From Halomonas halmophila (GTDB lineage Bacteria > Pseudomonadota > Gammaproteobacteria > Pseudomonadales > Halomonadaceae), in assembly GCF_006540005.1 (NCBI RefSeq), contig NZ_BJOC01000011.1, positions 62,001 to 126,000 on the forward strand: a stretch of 64,000 nt of DNA, read 5' to 3'. Under the pieces are notes generated by a model that saw nothing but the letters and a program-made list of their open reading frames with translations, had not been told where the DNA came from and did no database searches. Below are positions 8,761-17,816 of the stretch, one piece after another. The position numbers and the translations under genes are program-made. How positions within the stretch are numbered: the stretch's first letter is position 1; every line of letters starts with the position of its first letter.

Positions 8761-9483
8761 GTGAATGAACGCAGTGCAGCGCGTCTCGAGCACCTGAGGG
8801 CTTCGCTATCCCGGGGAGGCAGCCTGCGTCTGGCCGAGGCGGCAGTGCTGTGCGGGGTTTCCGAGATGACCATCCGGCGCGATCTGGCTGGTGGCGATAG
8901 CGGCCTGGTGCTGGTCGGCGGGCTGCTGATGCAAGCCGATGACCCGCGCCATGCACCGGCCTATGATCTGCTGGCCCAACGGGACCGCCATGCCGAGAGC
9001 AAGCAGCGCCTGTGTGACAGGGCCCTGGCCATGCTGGAAGAGGGCGATACCCTGTTCATCGATTGCGGTACTACGCTGATGCCGATGGCGGCTAGCCTGC
9101 CGTCGGACCTCTCGCTGACCGTGGTGACCTATGCGCTCAACGTGGCCGAGGCAGTCAGTCAGCGGCCCGGTGTGCGCCTCTGGTTGTCGGGAGGGCTCTA
9201 TCAGTCATCATCGCGTTCCTTCGAAGGCGAAGAAGTGACCGAGACCATCACTGGATTGGGCATCAACAAGGCCTTCATCTCGGCTGCCGGGGTGCATCCG
9301 CGCCAGGGGCTGAGCTGCTTTCATTTTCATGAAGTCGCGCCCAAGCAGGCCGCCATCGCTACCGCCCAGCGCCGCATCCTGGTGGTCGATCCCAGCAAAC
9401 ATGGCATGGTCAGGCCGGCACGCTTTGCTGACCTGGGCGATATCGACGAGGTGATTTCCGAAGCGGATGTCGCATCGGTGTGA
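8761..9483 (+). CDS. deoR: Deo operon transcriptional repressor, DeoR family
   Basis: A 240-residue DeoR-type repressor. The N-terminal helix-turn-helix ends in VSEMTIRRDL (residues 33-42), the family signature, and the C-terminal sugar-phosphate-binding domain contains FIDCGTT and the conserved LSGG loop. I chose the GTG at 8761: GGAGAAGG precedes it by a good distance, and the resulting N-terminus aligns residue for residue in length with E. coli DeoR up to the HTH signature. In-frame GTG 8725 and ATG 8737 are weaker alternatives. It is divergent from the nucleoside operon, with matching operators between them. The expected inducer is deoxyribose-5-phosphate. Confidence 0.92.
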   Translation: MNERSAARLEHLRASLSRGGSLRLAEAAVLCGVSEMTIRRDLAGGDSGLVLVGGLLMQADDPRHAPAYDLLAQRDRHAESKQRLCDRALAMLEEGDTLFIDCGTTLMPMAASLPSDLSLTVVTYALNVAEAVSQRPGVRLWLSGGLYQSSSRSFEGEEVTETITGLGINKAFISAAGVHPRQGLSCFHFHEVAPKQAAIATAQRRILVVDPSKHGMVRPARFADLGDIDEVISEADVASV

Positions 9484-9761
9484 CAGGGTGCGACAACCTG
9501 CCGCAAATCCGCCCTTCCCATTCTGCGTTCGGACCATCAGAATGAGTGCCTCACGGCACCCTCTTCCCGCTCGGCGATGTCGCAGCGAGTCGTTGCCGCG
9601 GGTAGCTCGCCGTGACTGAGCCCGAAGCACTCTCCACGACGGTCGTGCAGCACTTGTTTCAAGATGTCCGCGACCCGCGCGGGAGAGCGCTTCGGCGCGT
9701 GCATTGCCTGCTGAGCTCAAGCGGGCACGCGTTCGCCGCCAAGCCTTGATGAGGTTGAAAC

Positions 9762-10802
9762 ATGAGAAGAAATCCCACCCTGCGCATGCTCGGCGTCCTG
9801 CTGCTGCTATCGCTGCCACTGCTGTTGGCGGGCTGCAGTTCGGCGCTGCTGGATCCCAAGGGGCAGATAGGGGAAGAACAGCGCACCCTGATTCTGACTG
9901 CCTTTGGTCTGATGCAGATCGTTGTTATCCCGGTCATCGTCATGACGCTGTTGTTCGCCTGGCGGTATCGCCGCGGCAACAAGGATGCGACCTATTCGCC
10001 TGACTGGTCTCACTCCACCAAGATCGAGGCGGTCGTCTGGTTCATCCCCTGTGTCATCATTCTATTCCTGGCCGTCCTGACCTGGTACACCTCGCACAGC
10101 CTGGACCCTCACAAGGCCATCGCGCCTGACGAGAGTCAGCAGGAGCCGATGGAAATCCAGGCCGTCTCGCTGGACTGGAAATGGCTGTTCATCTATCCCG
10201 AGCAGGGCATCGCCACGGTCAATGAGGTGGCTTTTCCGGCGGATACACCGGTTCGCTTCCGGGTTTCCTCGGGCTCGGTGATGAACTCCTTCTTCATTCC
10301 CCGTTTGGGTAGCCAGATCTATGCCATGGCCGGCATGGATAATGATGTCCACCTGATTGCCAACAAAACCGGCACTTATGCGGGTCGTTCCACCAATTAC
10401 AGTGGTGCGGGCTTCTCGGAGATGACGTTCCAAGCCCAGGTGGGAACACAGGAAGAATTCGACGCCTGGGTCGAGGAAGTGAAGGCTTCCTCCAACTCCC
10501 TGAGTTTTCCGAAAGGCTACTATGAGCTCGTCACGCCCAGCGTGAACAACGGGGTCAAGTACTTCTCGGACGTGCCTTCTTCCCTTTATGAGCAGATCCT
10601 CAAGAGCTTCCATGCCGGCGGCAACCATGCCGAGTACCTGGAGAAGTATGTCGATGAGAGTGCTCGAGAAGCCATTGGTCATGGCAGTGGTCACAGCGAA
10701 GATCATGGTGATGACCATGGTGATGAGCAGGGTGGTGAATCCGAGTCTCACAGTGATTCCGAGTCTCAAGGCGAGTCCATGAGCGCGGAGGCAGCGGAGT
10801 AA
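9762..10802 (+). CDS. cyoA: Cytochrome bo3 ubiquinol oxidase subunit II
   Basis: Subunit II of the proton-pumping ubiquinol oxidase in the inner membrane. It has a lipoprotein signal peptide with lipobox LAGC (Cys about residue 25), two transmembrane helices (about 44-68 and 87-110), and a periplasmic cupredoxin-like domain without the CuA ligands, as in quinol oxidases. Residues from about 300 form a long tail rich in His, Asp, Glu and Ser. E. coli CyoA also has a His-rich end, but this one is longer and more acidic. It is first in cyoABCDE; cyoB follows after 3 bases. The 278 bases upstream (9484-9761) hold no gene I can support and no obvious strong promoter. Confidence 0.95.
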   Translation: MRRNPTLRMLGVLLLLSLPLLLAGCSSALLDPKGQIGEEQRTLILTAFGLMQIVVIPVIVMTLLFAWRYRRGNKDATYSPDWSHSTKIEAVVWFIPCVIILFLAVLTWYTSHSLDPHKAIAPDESQQEPMEIQAVSLDWKWLFIYPEQGIATVNEVAFPADTPVRFRVSSGSVMNSFFIPRLGSQIYAMAGMDNDVHLIANKTGTYAGRSTNYSGAGFSEMTFQAQVGTQEEFDAWVEEVKASSNSLSFPKGYYELVTPSVNNGVKYFSDVPSSLYEQILKSFHAGGNHAEYLEKYVDESAREAIGHGSGHSEDHGDDHGDEQGGESESHSDSESQGESMSAEAAE

Positions 10803-10805
10803 ATT

Positions 10806-12788
10806 ATGTTCGGAAAACTGACACTGGATGCAGTCCCATTAGGCGAGCCCATCATCATGGTGACCGTTGCGGCCATCGTGCTGGGTGGACTCGGGATCGT
10901 GGGAGCCATTACCTACTTCAAGAAGTGGGGATACCTTTGGCGGGAGTGGATCACGTCCGTCGACCACAAGAAACTCGGCATCATGTACTTCCTCGTCGCA
11001 CTGGTGATGCTGCTGCGGGGCTTTGCCGATGCCATCATGATGCGCAGCCAGCTGGCCATGGCCTCGGCCGGCGCCGAAGGTTTCCTGCCGCCCAGCCACT
11101 ATGATCAGATCTTCACCGCTCACGGCGTGATCATGATCTTCTTCGTCGCCATGCCCATGGTCATCGGCCTGATGAACCTGGTGGTGCCGTTGCAGATCGG
11201 TGCCCGCGATGTGGCCTTCCCCTTCATGAACAACCTGAGTTTCTGGTTGTTCGCTGGCGGCGTGATCCTGGTCAACGTATCGCTGTTTGTAGGGGAGTTT
11301 GCCAAGACGGGGTGGCTGGCGTATGCACCACTATCGGGGAAAGAGTACAGTCCCGGTGTCGGGGTGGATTACTGGATATGGGCGTTGCAGATATCGGGTA
11401 TCGGCACGACCCTGACCGGGATCAACTTCTTCGTCACCATTCTGAAGATGCGCACCAAGGGCATGACGCTCTTCCGCATGCCGATCTTCACCTGGACGTC
11501 GCTGTGCACCAACGCGCTGATCATCGCGTCTTTCCCGATCCTGACCGCGACCATCGCGCTGTTGACGCTCGACCGTTACTTGGGTTTCCACTTCTTCACG
11601 ACCGATTTCGGCGGCAACATGATGATGTACGTCAACCTCATCTGGGCCTGGGGCCATCCTGAGGTGTACATACTCATCCTGCCGGCCTTCGGCGTCTTCT
11701 CCGAGGTCATCTCGACCTTTGCCCGCAAGCGGCTGTTCGGCTACGGCACCATGGTATGGGCAACCGTGGCGATCACCTTCCTGTCGTTCATCGTCTGGCT
11801 GCACCACTTCTTCACCATGGGAGCGGGGGCCAATGTCAATGCGTTCTTCGGCATAGCGACGATGATCATCGCCATACCCACGGGTGTGAAGATCTTCAAC
11901 TGGCTGTTCACCATGTACCGCGGGAGCCTCGAGTTCACCTCGCCGGTGCTGTGGACGCTGGGTTTCATCATCACCTTCACTTTGGGTGGCATGACCGGCG
12001 TGATGCTAGCCGTACCGGCAGCCAACTTCGTGCTGCACAACAGCCTGTTCGTCATTGCCCACTTCCATAACGTCATCATCGGCGGCGTGGTGTTCGGCAT
12101 GCTGGCCGGTCTGACCTTCTGGTTCCCGAAGGCCTTCGGCTTCACGCTGGACGAGAAATGGGGCAAGCGTTCCTTCTGGTGCTGGGTCATCGGCTTCTAT
12201 GTGGCCTTCATGCCGCTCTACGTGCTGAGCTTCTTCGGTGCCGTGCGTCGCATGCAGTCCTACGAGAACGGCGACTGGCAGCCGCTGATGATCGTCGCCT
12301 GGGTCGGTGCGCTGATCATCGCCGCCGGCATTGCCTGCACCGTGATCCAGTTCATCGTCAGTATTCGCGATCGCAAGAAAAACGCGGACGTGACCGGCGA
12401 TCCATGGGATGGCCGTACTCTCGAGTGGTCAACTTCATCGCCGGCGCCGTTCTATAACTTCGCGCATGAGCCCGAAGTGAACGATCTTGATGACTTCTGG
12501 GACCGGAAGCAGCGCAATAATGGCAAGTCGCCGCTCTCGACGCCGCCTTACCAGGACATCCACATGCCCAAGGATACTTGGGAGGGGCCGGTCTTGGGCT
12601 TGCTGGCGACCGTCTTCGGCTTTGCCCTGGTCTGGCACATCTGGTGGCTGGCTATCGTCGGCGGCATCGGAACCTTCGCGGTCTTCATGGCGCGCGTCTT
12701 CAGAGAGGATGTGGATTACTATGTCCCGGCGGCTGAAGTCGAGCGCATCGAGCGCGAGCACCAACAACGTGTGGAGATGCAGGCGTAA
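10806..12788 (+). CDS. cyoB: Cytochrome bo3 ubiquinol oxidase subunit I
   Basis: The catalytic subunit, carrying low-spin haem b, high-spin haem o3 and CuB, which reduces oxygen to water and pumps protons. The 660 residues match E. coli CyoB (663). Visible motifs include AHGVIMIFF with a low-spin haem ligand His, WAWGHPEVY (CuB His and the His-Tyr crosslink pair), WLHHFF with the two further CuB histidines, and [10 protein letters not shown] with the remaining haem ligands. About fifteen transmembrane segments are evident. The gene lies 3 bases after cyoA and 2 bases before cyoC. Confidence 0.97.
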   Translation: MFGKLTLDAVPLGEPIIMVTVAAIVLGGLGIVGAITYFKKWGYLWREWITSVDHKKLGIMYFLVALVMLLRGFADAIMMRSQLAMASAGAEGFLPPSHYDQIFTAHGVIMIFFVAMPMVIGLMNLVVPLQIGARDVAFPFMNNLSFWLFAGGVILVNVSLFVGEFAKTGWLAYAPLSGKEYSPGVGVDYWIWALQISGIGTTLTGINFFVTILKMRTKGMTLFRMPIFTWTSLCTNALIIASFPILTATIALLTLDRYLGFHFFTTDFGGNMMMYVNLIWAWGHPEVYILILPAFGVFSEVISTFARKRLFGYGTMVWATVAITFLSFIVWLHHFFTMGAGANVNAFFGIATMIIAIPTGVKIFNWLFTMYRGSLEFTSPVLWTLGFIITFTLGGMTGVMLAVPAANFVLHNSLFVIAHFHNVIIGGVVFGMLAGLTFWFPKAFGFTLDEKWGKRSFWCWVIGFYVAFMPLYVLSFFGAVRRMQSYENGDWQPLMIVAWVGALIIAAGIACTVIQFIVSIRDRKKNADVTGDPWDGRTLEWSTSSPAPFYNFAHEPEVNDLDDFWDRKQRNNGKSPLSTPPYQDIHMPKDTWEGPVLGLLATVFGFALVWHIWWLAIVGGIGTFAVFMARVFREDVDYYVPAAEVERIEREHQQRVEMQA

Positions 12789-12790
12789 TC

Positions 12791-13405
12791 ATGGCTACCG
12801 ATACACTTAGCAACCACGAGGATCATGCCCACGAGCATGATCACCACGACACTGCAGGGACCAAGATCTTCGGTTTCTGGATCTATCTGATGAGCGACCT
12901 GGTGATCTTCGGGTCACTGTTCGCTACCTATGCCGTGCTCCTCGGGGGCACGGCCGGGGGGCCTTCCGGTGCGGATATCTTCGCGCTGGACCTGATTCTG
13001 GTCAGTACCTTCCTGCTGCTGGTGAGTAGTTTTACCTACGGCATGGCGGTGCTGGCGATGAATGCCGACCAGGTCGACAAGGTCAAGAAATGGTTGGTCA
13101 TTACCTTCCTGCTGGGGGCTGGCTTCATCGGGATCGAGGTCTATGAGTTCCAGCACTTGATCCACGAAGGCTTCGGTCCGGATCGCAGTGCCTTCCTGTC
13201 GGCCTTCTTCACTCTGGTGGGTACCCATGGCCTGCACGTGACCTTCGGTCTGATCTGGATCGCCGTCATGTTGATCCAGCTGCAGCAGAAGGGGCTGACC
13301 GACATGACTCGCCCGCGGATCATGTGCCTGAGCCTGTTCTGGCACTTCCTGGATATTATCTGGATCTGCGTTTTCTCCTTCGTCTACCTGATGGGAGTCC
13401 TTTGA
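12791..13405 (+). CDS. cyoC: Cytochrome bo3 ubiquinol oxidase subunit III
   Basis: Subunit III, 204 residues, identical in length to E. coli CyoC. Five transmembrane helices follow a short N-terminal segment rich in His ([11 protein letters not shown]), a feature also present in E. coli CyoC. Conserved [10 protein letters not shown] and the final WHFLDIIWI helix are clear. It supports assembly and stability of the core rather than catalysis. It is tightly spaced with cyoB and cyoD (2 and 1 bases), as expected for one operon. Confidence 0.96.
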   Translation: MATDTLSNHEDHAHEHDHHDTAGTKIFGFWIYLMSDLVIFGSLFATYAVLLGGTAGGPSGADIFALDLILVSTFLLLVSSFTYGMAVLAMNADQVDKVKKWLVITFLLGAGFIGIEVYEFQHLIHEGFGPDRSAFLSAFFTLVGTHGLHVTFGLIWIAVMLIQLQQKGLTDMTRPRIMCLSLFWHFLDIIWICVFSFVYLMGVL

Positions 13406-13406
13406 C

Positions 13407-13736
13407 ATGAGTGGACACGCCTCTCACGAAGAACACAGCCATGGTAGCGTCAAGTCCTATGTGATGGGGCTGATCCTGTCACTGGTATTGACCATCATTC
13501 CCTTCGGGATCGTGATGACCGGTGCGCTCGGGACCCTGGCCACGGCACTGATCATCGTGGCAACGGCGGTGGCTCAGCTGCTCGTCCAGCTGGTGTTGTT
13601 CATGCACATGAACACCAAGGCGGATGAAGGCTGGAACTTCATGTCGTTCGTCTTCACCATTTCGATCCTGGTTCTGGTCATCGGGGGTTCCGTATGGATC
13701 ATGTACAACCTGCATCAGAACATGATGATCGGTTGA
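13407..13736 (+). CDS. cyoD: Cytochrome bo3 ubiquinol oxidase subunit IV
   Basis: Subunit IV, 109 residues with three transmembrane helices, matching E. coli CyoD (109). It begins with a His-rich stretch ([19 protein letters not shown]) and carries the conserved [13 protein letters not shown] segment between helices two and three. It is thought to help CuB insertion or assembly in E. coli. The gene starts 1 base after the cyoC stop and is followed by cyoE. Confidence 0.95.
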   Translation: MSGHASHEEHSHGSVKSYVMGLILSLVLTIIPFGIVMTGALGTLATALIIVATAVAQLLVQLVLFMHMNTKADEGWNFMSFVFTISILVLVIGGSVWIMYNLHQNMMIG

Positions 13737-13750
13737 CTCCGGCGGCCAGG

Positions 13751-14638
13751 ATGCGCAAAGACTACCTCACCATCACCAAGCCGGGCATCATCGGCGGTAA
13801 TGTGATCGCAGTACTGGGCGGCTTTTTCCTGGCCGCCCGGGGCGATGTCGATCCCTGGCTACTGCTGGCCACAGTGGCCGGTCTGGCTCTGGTGATCGCG
13901 TCGGGATGTGCGTTCAACAACGTCATCGATCGAGATATCGATGCGCTGATGCAACGCACGCAGTCCCGCCCACTGGTGCAGGGCCGCCTCACGTCGGTGG
14001 CCACACTGCGATTCGCGACCCTGCTCGGGGTCGCGGGTTTTGCCTTGCTCGGTGTGTTCACTAATTGGATAACGCTGGGTCTGGCAGTGTTCGGTTTCGC
14101 GATCTATGTCGGGGTCTATAGCCTCTACATGAAGCGCCACTCCGAGTACGGCACCCTGGTGGGGAGTCTCTCCGGTGCCATGCCGCCCGTCGTGGGCTAT
14201 TGCGCGGTGACCGGTCAGTTCGATACGGGGGCGTTGACGCTGCTCGTCATCTTCTGTCTGTGGCAGATGCCGCATTCCTATGCGATTGCCATCTTTCGTC
14301 TGCAAGATTACCAGGCGGCCCGGATTCCGGTATTGCCGGTCGTTCGCGGCATCAAGACCGCCAAGCACTACATCCTCGGCTACATCCTGGCCTTCGTGCT
14401 GGCCTCGCTGGCATTGAGCGTGGCGGGTTATGCGGGGCCCGGATACTTCATTGTTGCCCTGCTGATGGGGCTCTACTGGGTGTATCTGGCCATGCAGGGT
14501 TATCGCGCGCATGATGAAGCCCGTTGGGCCAAGCGTGTCTTTGCCTTCTCGATCATCACCATCACGGCGCTTAGCCTGATGATGTCGGTGGATGCCACTC
14601 TGCCTGCTGCTCCTCCCTTGTGGACCGCCCTGACCTGA
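13751..14638 (+). CDS. cyoE: Protoheme IX farnesyltransferase (haem o synthase)
   Basis: Farnesylates haem b to haem o for the binuclear centre of CyoB. A polytopic UbiA-family prenyltransferase with [19 protein letters not shown], the Asp-rich prenyl-diphosphate/Mg2+ motif, around residues 55-74. I place the start at ATG 13751 because it gives [16 protein letters not shown], which aligns with the N-terminus of E. coli CyoE. The ribosome site there is poor, and an in-frame ATG at 13694 inside cyoD is the alternative. It is the last gene of the cyo operon; a hairpin follows. Confidence 0.93.
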   Translation: MRKDYLTITKPGIIGGNVIAVLGGFFLAARGDVDPWLLLATVAGLALVIASGCAFNNVIDRDIDALMQRTQSRPLVQGRLTSVATLRFATLLGVAGFALLGVFTNWITLGLAVFGFAIYVGVYSLYMKRHSEYGTLVGSLSGAMPPVVGYCAVTGQFDTGALTLLVIFCLWQMPHSYAIAIFRLQDYQAARIPVLPVVRGIKTAKHYILGYILAFVLASLALSVAGYAGPGYFIVALLMGLYWVYLAMQGYRAHDEARWAKRVFAFSIITITALSLMMSVDATLPAAPPLWTALT

Positions 14639-14652
14639 CGCTGTCGTCGATG

Positions 14653-14675
14653 ATCCGGGGGCATATTCCCCGGAT
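14653..14675 (+). terminator. Hairpin after cyoE
   Basis: ATCCGGGG (14653-14660) pairs with CCCCGGAT (14668-14675) over a 7-base loop, 14 bases after the cyoE stop. There is no run of T after it, so termination strength is uncertain. Confidence 0.5.
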
Positions 14676-14755
14676 TCCTGCCTATACTCATACTGACAGA
14701 TGACGCAGTGGTCCGACGGGCCGATCCGGGCCCGTCTCCGGCAGGAGGTAGCGCT

Positions 14756-15364
14756 ATGTTGACACATGTATGGGGCCTGATGGCCCACCCGAATCGCGAG
14801 TGGAGCCAGATCAAGGAAGAGCGTGAGACGCTCACCCACCTTTATGAGCATCACGTGCTGTTACTGGCGGCCATTCCGGTCGTATTCTCCTATATCGGCA
14901 CCACGCAGGTTGGCTGGAGCCTGGGAGGTGGCACCACCATACAGTTGGGTTATCTGGATGCCCTGGGGGCCGGGGTGGTGTTTTACCTGGTGATCCTGGC
15001 GGCGGTCTATGCGGTTGGCAAGGTCATCCGTTACATGGCCAAGCGCTATGCAGCTCACCCCCCGAAGCAGAGCCAGTGCATCGTTTTCGCCGGCTATGTC
15101 GCCACGCCGATGTTCCTCAGCGGTATCGTGGCGGTATATCCGCTGATCTGGCTGTGCCTGCTCGCGGGTACGATCGGGCTGTGTTACACCGCCTACCTGC
15201 TCTATCTGGGCATTCCGGCCTTTCTGAATATCAGTCGCGAGGAAGCCTTTGTCGTCTCCAGCACGACCCTGGCCTTCGGTGTGCTGATTCTCGAGGTACT
15301 ACTCGGCATGACGGTGTTGCTGTGGGGCTATGGTGAACGCATCATCCTGTCGCTACTGGGCTGA
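14756..15364 (+). CDS. Yip1-family inner-membrane protein
   Basis: A 202-residue membrane protein that looks like the bacterial Yip1/YIPF-type family. The N-terminus has the typical HVWGLMAHPNREWSQIKEE segment, followed by about five hydrophobic helices (near residues 37-53, 70-91, 108-126, 128-150 and 170-195). An ideal AGGAGG lies 7 bases before the ATG at 14756, which is why I reject an in-frame upstream GTG. Function of the bacterial family is unknown. It stands alone between cyoE and a convergent gene, with a shared terminator hairpin downstream. Confidence 0.75.
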   Translation: MLTHVWGLMAHPNREWSQIKEERETLTHLYEHHVLLLAAIPVVFSYIGTTQVGWSLGGGTTIQLGYLDALGAGVVFYLVILAAVYAVGKVIRYMAKRYAAHPPKQSQCIVFAGYVATPMFLSGIVAVYPLIWLCLLAGTIGLCYTAYLLYLGIPAFLNISREEAFVVSSTTLAFGVLILEVLLGMTVLLWGYGERIILSLLG

Positions 15365-15411
15365 CGCTTGGCTGAAACGCCCCCGGTTGGTCGGGTACCC
15401 CATATCAAGAA

Positions 15412-15444
15412 GCCGAACGGGCAACTCTGGCTGGCCCGTTCGGC
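15412..15444. terminator. Bidirectional terminator-like hairpin
   Basis: GCCGAACGGGC (15412-15422) pairs perfectly with GCCCGTTCGGC (15434-15444). It lies between the convergent ends of the Yip1-type gene and the aminotransferase-like gene, so it can serve both strands. Confidence 0.7.
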
Positions 15445-15470
15445 GTCATGCTCGTCTTAGCTGGTCTTGA

Positions 15471-16631
15471 TCATTCCGAGGGCGGGGTGCTCGCGGCATC
15501 AGCCGCCGGGGAGACTTGCGCCAGGGCGCGCTGCAGAGGCTCAAGGGTAGCGTCGATGTCCTTCAGCTTGTCGATGCCGAAGAGGCCGATACGCAGGCTT
15601 CTGAAGTCCTCGCCTTCACCGCACATCAGGGGAAGGCCGGGGGTCACCTGAACGCCGAGTTCGGCGAGTCTGTCGACCAGCTCCGCGTCAGCGGTGTAAC
15701 GGGCCACCACCGTCGCTGACTGATAGGCCTTGGCGGCCACCGACGTGAAACCGTGCTCGTCGAGCATCTCCTGTACGCGACGCCCCAGCTCGAATTGCTG
15801 ATCACGCAGCTTGTCGACGCCATACGCTTCGATTTCCACCATGGTATCGCGCAGTTGGCGCAGGCCGTCGGTGGGCAGGCTGGCATGATAGGCATGCTCG
15901 CCGGCCTCGAAGGTTTCCATCACCGTCAACCACTGACGCAGGTCGCAGGCAAAGCTGGTGCTGCGGGTTTCATCGATGATCTCGCGTGCCAGGCGCGACA
16001 GCATGACCATGCCGCAGCAAGGCGCACTGCTCCAGCCACCCTGAGGCGTACTGAGCAGGACATCGACCCCGATATCCAGCATGTCCACCCAGGCTGCGCC
16101 CGAAGCACTGCTGTCGAGAATGAACAGGCCGTTTTCTTCGTGAATGGCTTCGGCGATGCGTCGCATGTATTCATCGGGCAGAAGGATGCCCGATGAGGCA
16201 TCGACATGAGGGGCGAAGACGATATCCGGCTGCTGGTCGCGAATCGCCTCGATGACCTCTTCGATACGCGGCGGGGCAAAGGGGGATAAGGGGTCATCCT
16301 CATCCTCCCGGGCCGCCCTGCGAACATTGCGGTCTGCCGGGATATTGCCCTGCTCGAGCATCTGACCCCAGCGATAGCTGGAGTCTCCGGTGCGAATTAC
16401 CAGGCAGCGCCGCTCGCTGGCGAACTGGCGTGCCACGGCTTCCATGCCGAAGGTCCCGCTACCGGGCACGATGGCCGCCGAATTCGCGCGATAGACGCGC
16501 TTCAGGGTGGCGGCGATGTCGCTCATCACCTGTTGGAAGTGCGGCGACATGGGGTTGAGAGCACGATCCGCGTTGACCACCGAGTACTCGAGCAGTCCAT
16601 TCGGGTCGGCAGTGGATAACAAGCCGGCCAT
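15471..16631 (-). CDS. Class V aminotransferase-fold protein lacking the PLP lysine
   Basis: A 386-residue protein of the alanine-glyoxylate / serine-pyruvate aminotransferase type. PLP-binding elements are present: GSGTFGMEA (57-65) for the phosphate and the ILDSSAS segment with Asp173 for the pyridine nitrogen. The Schiff-base lysine of this branch is expected in a Pro-Gln-Lys-Gly-Trp-Ser context. Here the sequence reads STPQGGWSSAPCC, with Gly198 (codon GGT) in place of lysine. If the family alignment is right, the protein cannot do normal transamination. It may be a degenerate copy, a PLP-binding regulator, or a rare functional variant. The rest of the frame is intact. It is divergent from the glucosylglycerate genes. 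Confidence 0.75.
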   Translation of the reverse strand: MAGLLSTADPNGLLEYSVVNADRALNPMSPHFQQVMSDIAATLKRVYRANSAAIVPGSGTFGMEAVARQFASERRCLVIRTGDSSYRWGQMLEQGNIPADRNVRRAAREDEDDPLSPFAPPRIEEVIEAIRDQQPDIVFAPHVDASSGILLPDEYMRRIAEAIHEENGLFILDSSASGAAWVDMLDIGVDVLLSTPQGGWSSAPCCGMVMLSRLAREIIDETRSTSFACDLRQWLTVMETFEAGEHAYHASLPTDGLRQLRDTMVEIEAYGVDKLRDQQFELGRRVQEMLDEHGFTSVAAKAYQSATVVARYTADAELVDRLAELGVQVTPGLPLMCGEGEDFRSLRIGLFGIDKLKDIDATLEPLQRALAQVSPAADAASTPPSE

Positions 16632-16775
16632 TATATTCTCCGTCGTCGTTGGGAGCGTGGTGATACCTCGAGGATATGCTCATTCACGTTGCTAGACCAG
16701 CCCCGCTCGCGGCCGCCAGCATGTTGTCCGGAAGGCTATCCACTCGGGTAGAGGTTGCGCCCAGTGATGGGTGCG

Positions 16776-16792
16776 TGCACCTGGATGGTGCG
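16776..16792 (+). promoter_or_regulatory. Putative NtrC-type enhancer site
   Basis: TGCACC-N4-TGGTGC, a near-perfect match to the NtrC consensus (TGCACCA-N3-TGGTGCA; one base off at each edge). It is centred about 122 bases before the predicted sigma-54 start. A perfect half-site TGGTGCA occurs at 16829-16835, and the two centres are about 43 bases apart. The rest of the 303-base divergent gap (16632-16934) shows no gene. Confidence 0.55.
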
Positions 16793-16878
16793 CCGCGGCG
16801 TACCGTGGAGCGCTGCCACGGCGCTTCATGGTGCAGGTACCGGCCAGCCCCGGGGATAAATGGGCGGCTGGCGTGAAG

Positions 16879-16895
16879 TTGGCACGCGGCCTGCA
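16879..16895 (+). promoter_or_regulatory. Putative sigma-54 (-24/-12) promoter of the glucosylglycerate genes
   Basis: TTGGCACG-N4-CTGCA. The -24 element is perfect (TTGGCACG), the -12 element has one mismatch (CTGC for TTGC), and the GG-N10-GC spacing is exact (GG 16881-16882, GC 16893-16894). A start near 16906 would leave a 29-base leader before the phosphatase gene. Confidence 0.6.
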
Positions 16896-16934
16896 AGGGA
16901 AACCCCATATCCATGACACACGCCAGGTATCGCC

Positions 16935-17816
16935 ATGTCGTCTACCGTCACCGCGCCCGATGCGCCGCGCTTGTTGTTCAGTGATCTGGACGGCTCGCTT
17001 CTGGATCACTACAGCTATGCCTGGTCACCGGCGGCTGACTGGCTGACGCGTCTGGCGAGTCTCGGTGTGCCGGTGATTCCGGTGACCAGCAAGACGCGCA
17101 GCGAGCTGCTCGGCCTGAGGCGTGAACTCGGGCTCGAGGCATCGCCCTTCGTGGCCGAGAACGGGGCCGTGGTGGGCCTGCCCATGGCCTGGCGACATGC
17201 TTCTCACTCAGCGGATGCCGATGGGCTGGTGGTGCATACCCTGGGTATCGATATCGGCTTCATCCGTCAGCGGCTGGCGGTCTGGCGCGAGCGTCTGGGG
17301 GCGCATTTCACGCCGATCAGCGAGATGTCCCTGGAGCACGTGATCGATCTGACCGGTTTGCCCGAGTCGCAGGCTCGCCTGGCCAGGATGCGCGAGGGCA
17401 GTGAGCCGCTGATCTGGGAGGATAGCGACGAAAAACTCGAGGCCTTCCATCAAGCGCTGGAGGGTGACGGGCTACGTTGCGTGCGGGGCGGCCGCTTCTG
17501 GCATGTGACCGGGGAAGCCGACAAGGGCGATGCCGTCACCTGGTTGATCACGCGTTTTGCGGCGATGCGGGGCGTCCGACCGCTGACGCTGGCCCTGGGG
17601 GATGGGCCCAATGACGTCCGCATGCTGGAAGCCGTCGACAGCGCGGTGGTGATCCCCGCGCGCCATGGCCTCGCGGTCAGGCCGAACCAGTCGGCCCTGT
17701 ATGTCAGCCGGGCCATGGGGCCTGACGGCTGGGCCGAGGGCGTCACGCACTGGTGGGGCAACGAAGGCGTTGCTCCCCTGGAACCTGCCGCCCCGGGAGG
17801 GCGTTCCCATGAGTGA
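16935..17816 (+). CDS. gpgP: Glucosyl-/mannosyl-3-phosphoglycerate phosphatase (HAD-IIB)
   Basis: Removes the phosphate from glucosyl-3-phosphoglycerate (or the mannosyl analogue), giving the compatible solute. A 293-residue HAD superfamily IIB protein: motif I FSDLDGSLLD with Asp17 (nucleophile) and Asp19, motif II in VTSKTRSE, and the C-terminal GDGPND with the Mg2+-binding acidic pair. It is closest to the MpgP/YedP type. The neighbouring glucosyl-3-phosphoglycerate synthase suggests that the glucosyl compound is its substrate here (inference). Its last 8 bases overlap the synthase start. A putative sigma-54 promoter precedes it. Confidence 0.85.
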   Translation: MSSTVTAPDAPRLLFSDLDGSLLDHYSYAWSPAADWLTRLASLGVPVIPVTSKTRSELLGLRRELGLEASPFVAENGAVVGLPMAWRHASHSADADGLVVHTLGIDIGFIRQRLAVWRERLGAHFTPISEMSLEHVIDLTGLPESQARLARMREGSEPLIWEDSDEKLEAFHQALEGDGLRCVRGGRFWHVTGEADKGDAVTWLITRFAAMRGVRPLTLALGDGPNDVRMLEAVDSAVVIPARHGLAVRPNQSALYVSRAMGPDGWAEGVTHWWGNEGVAPLEPAAPGGRSHE

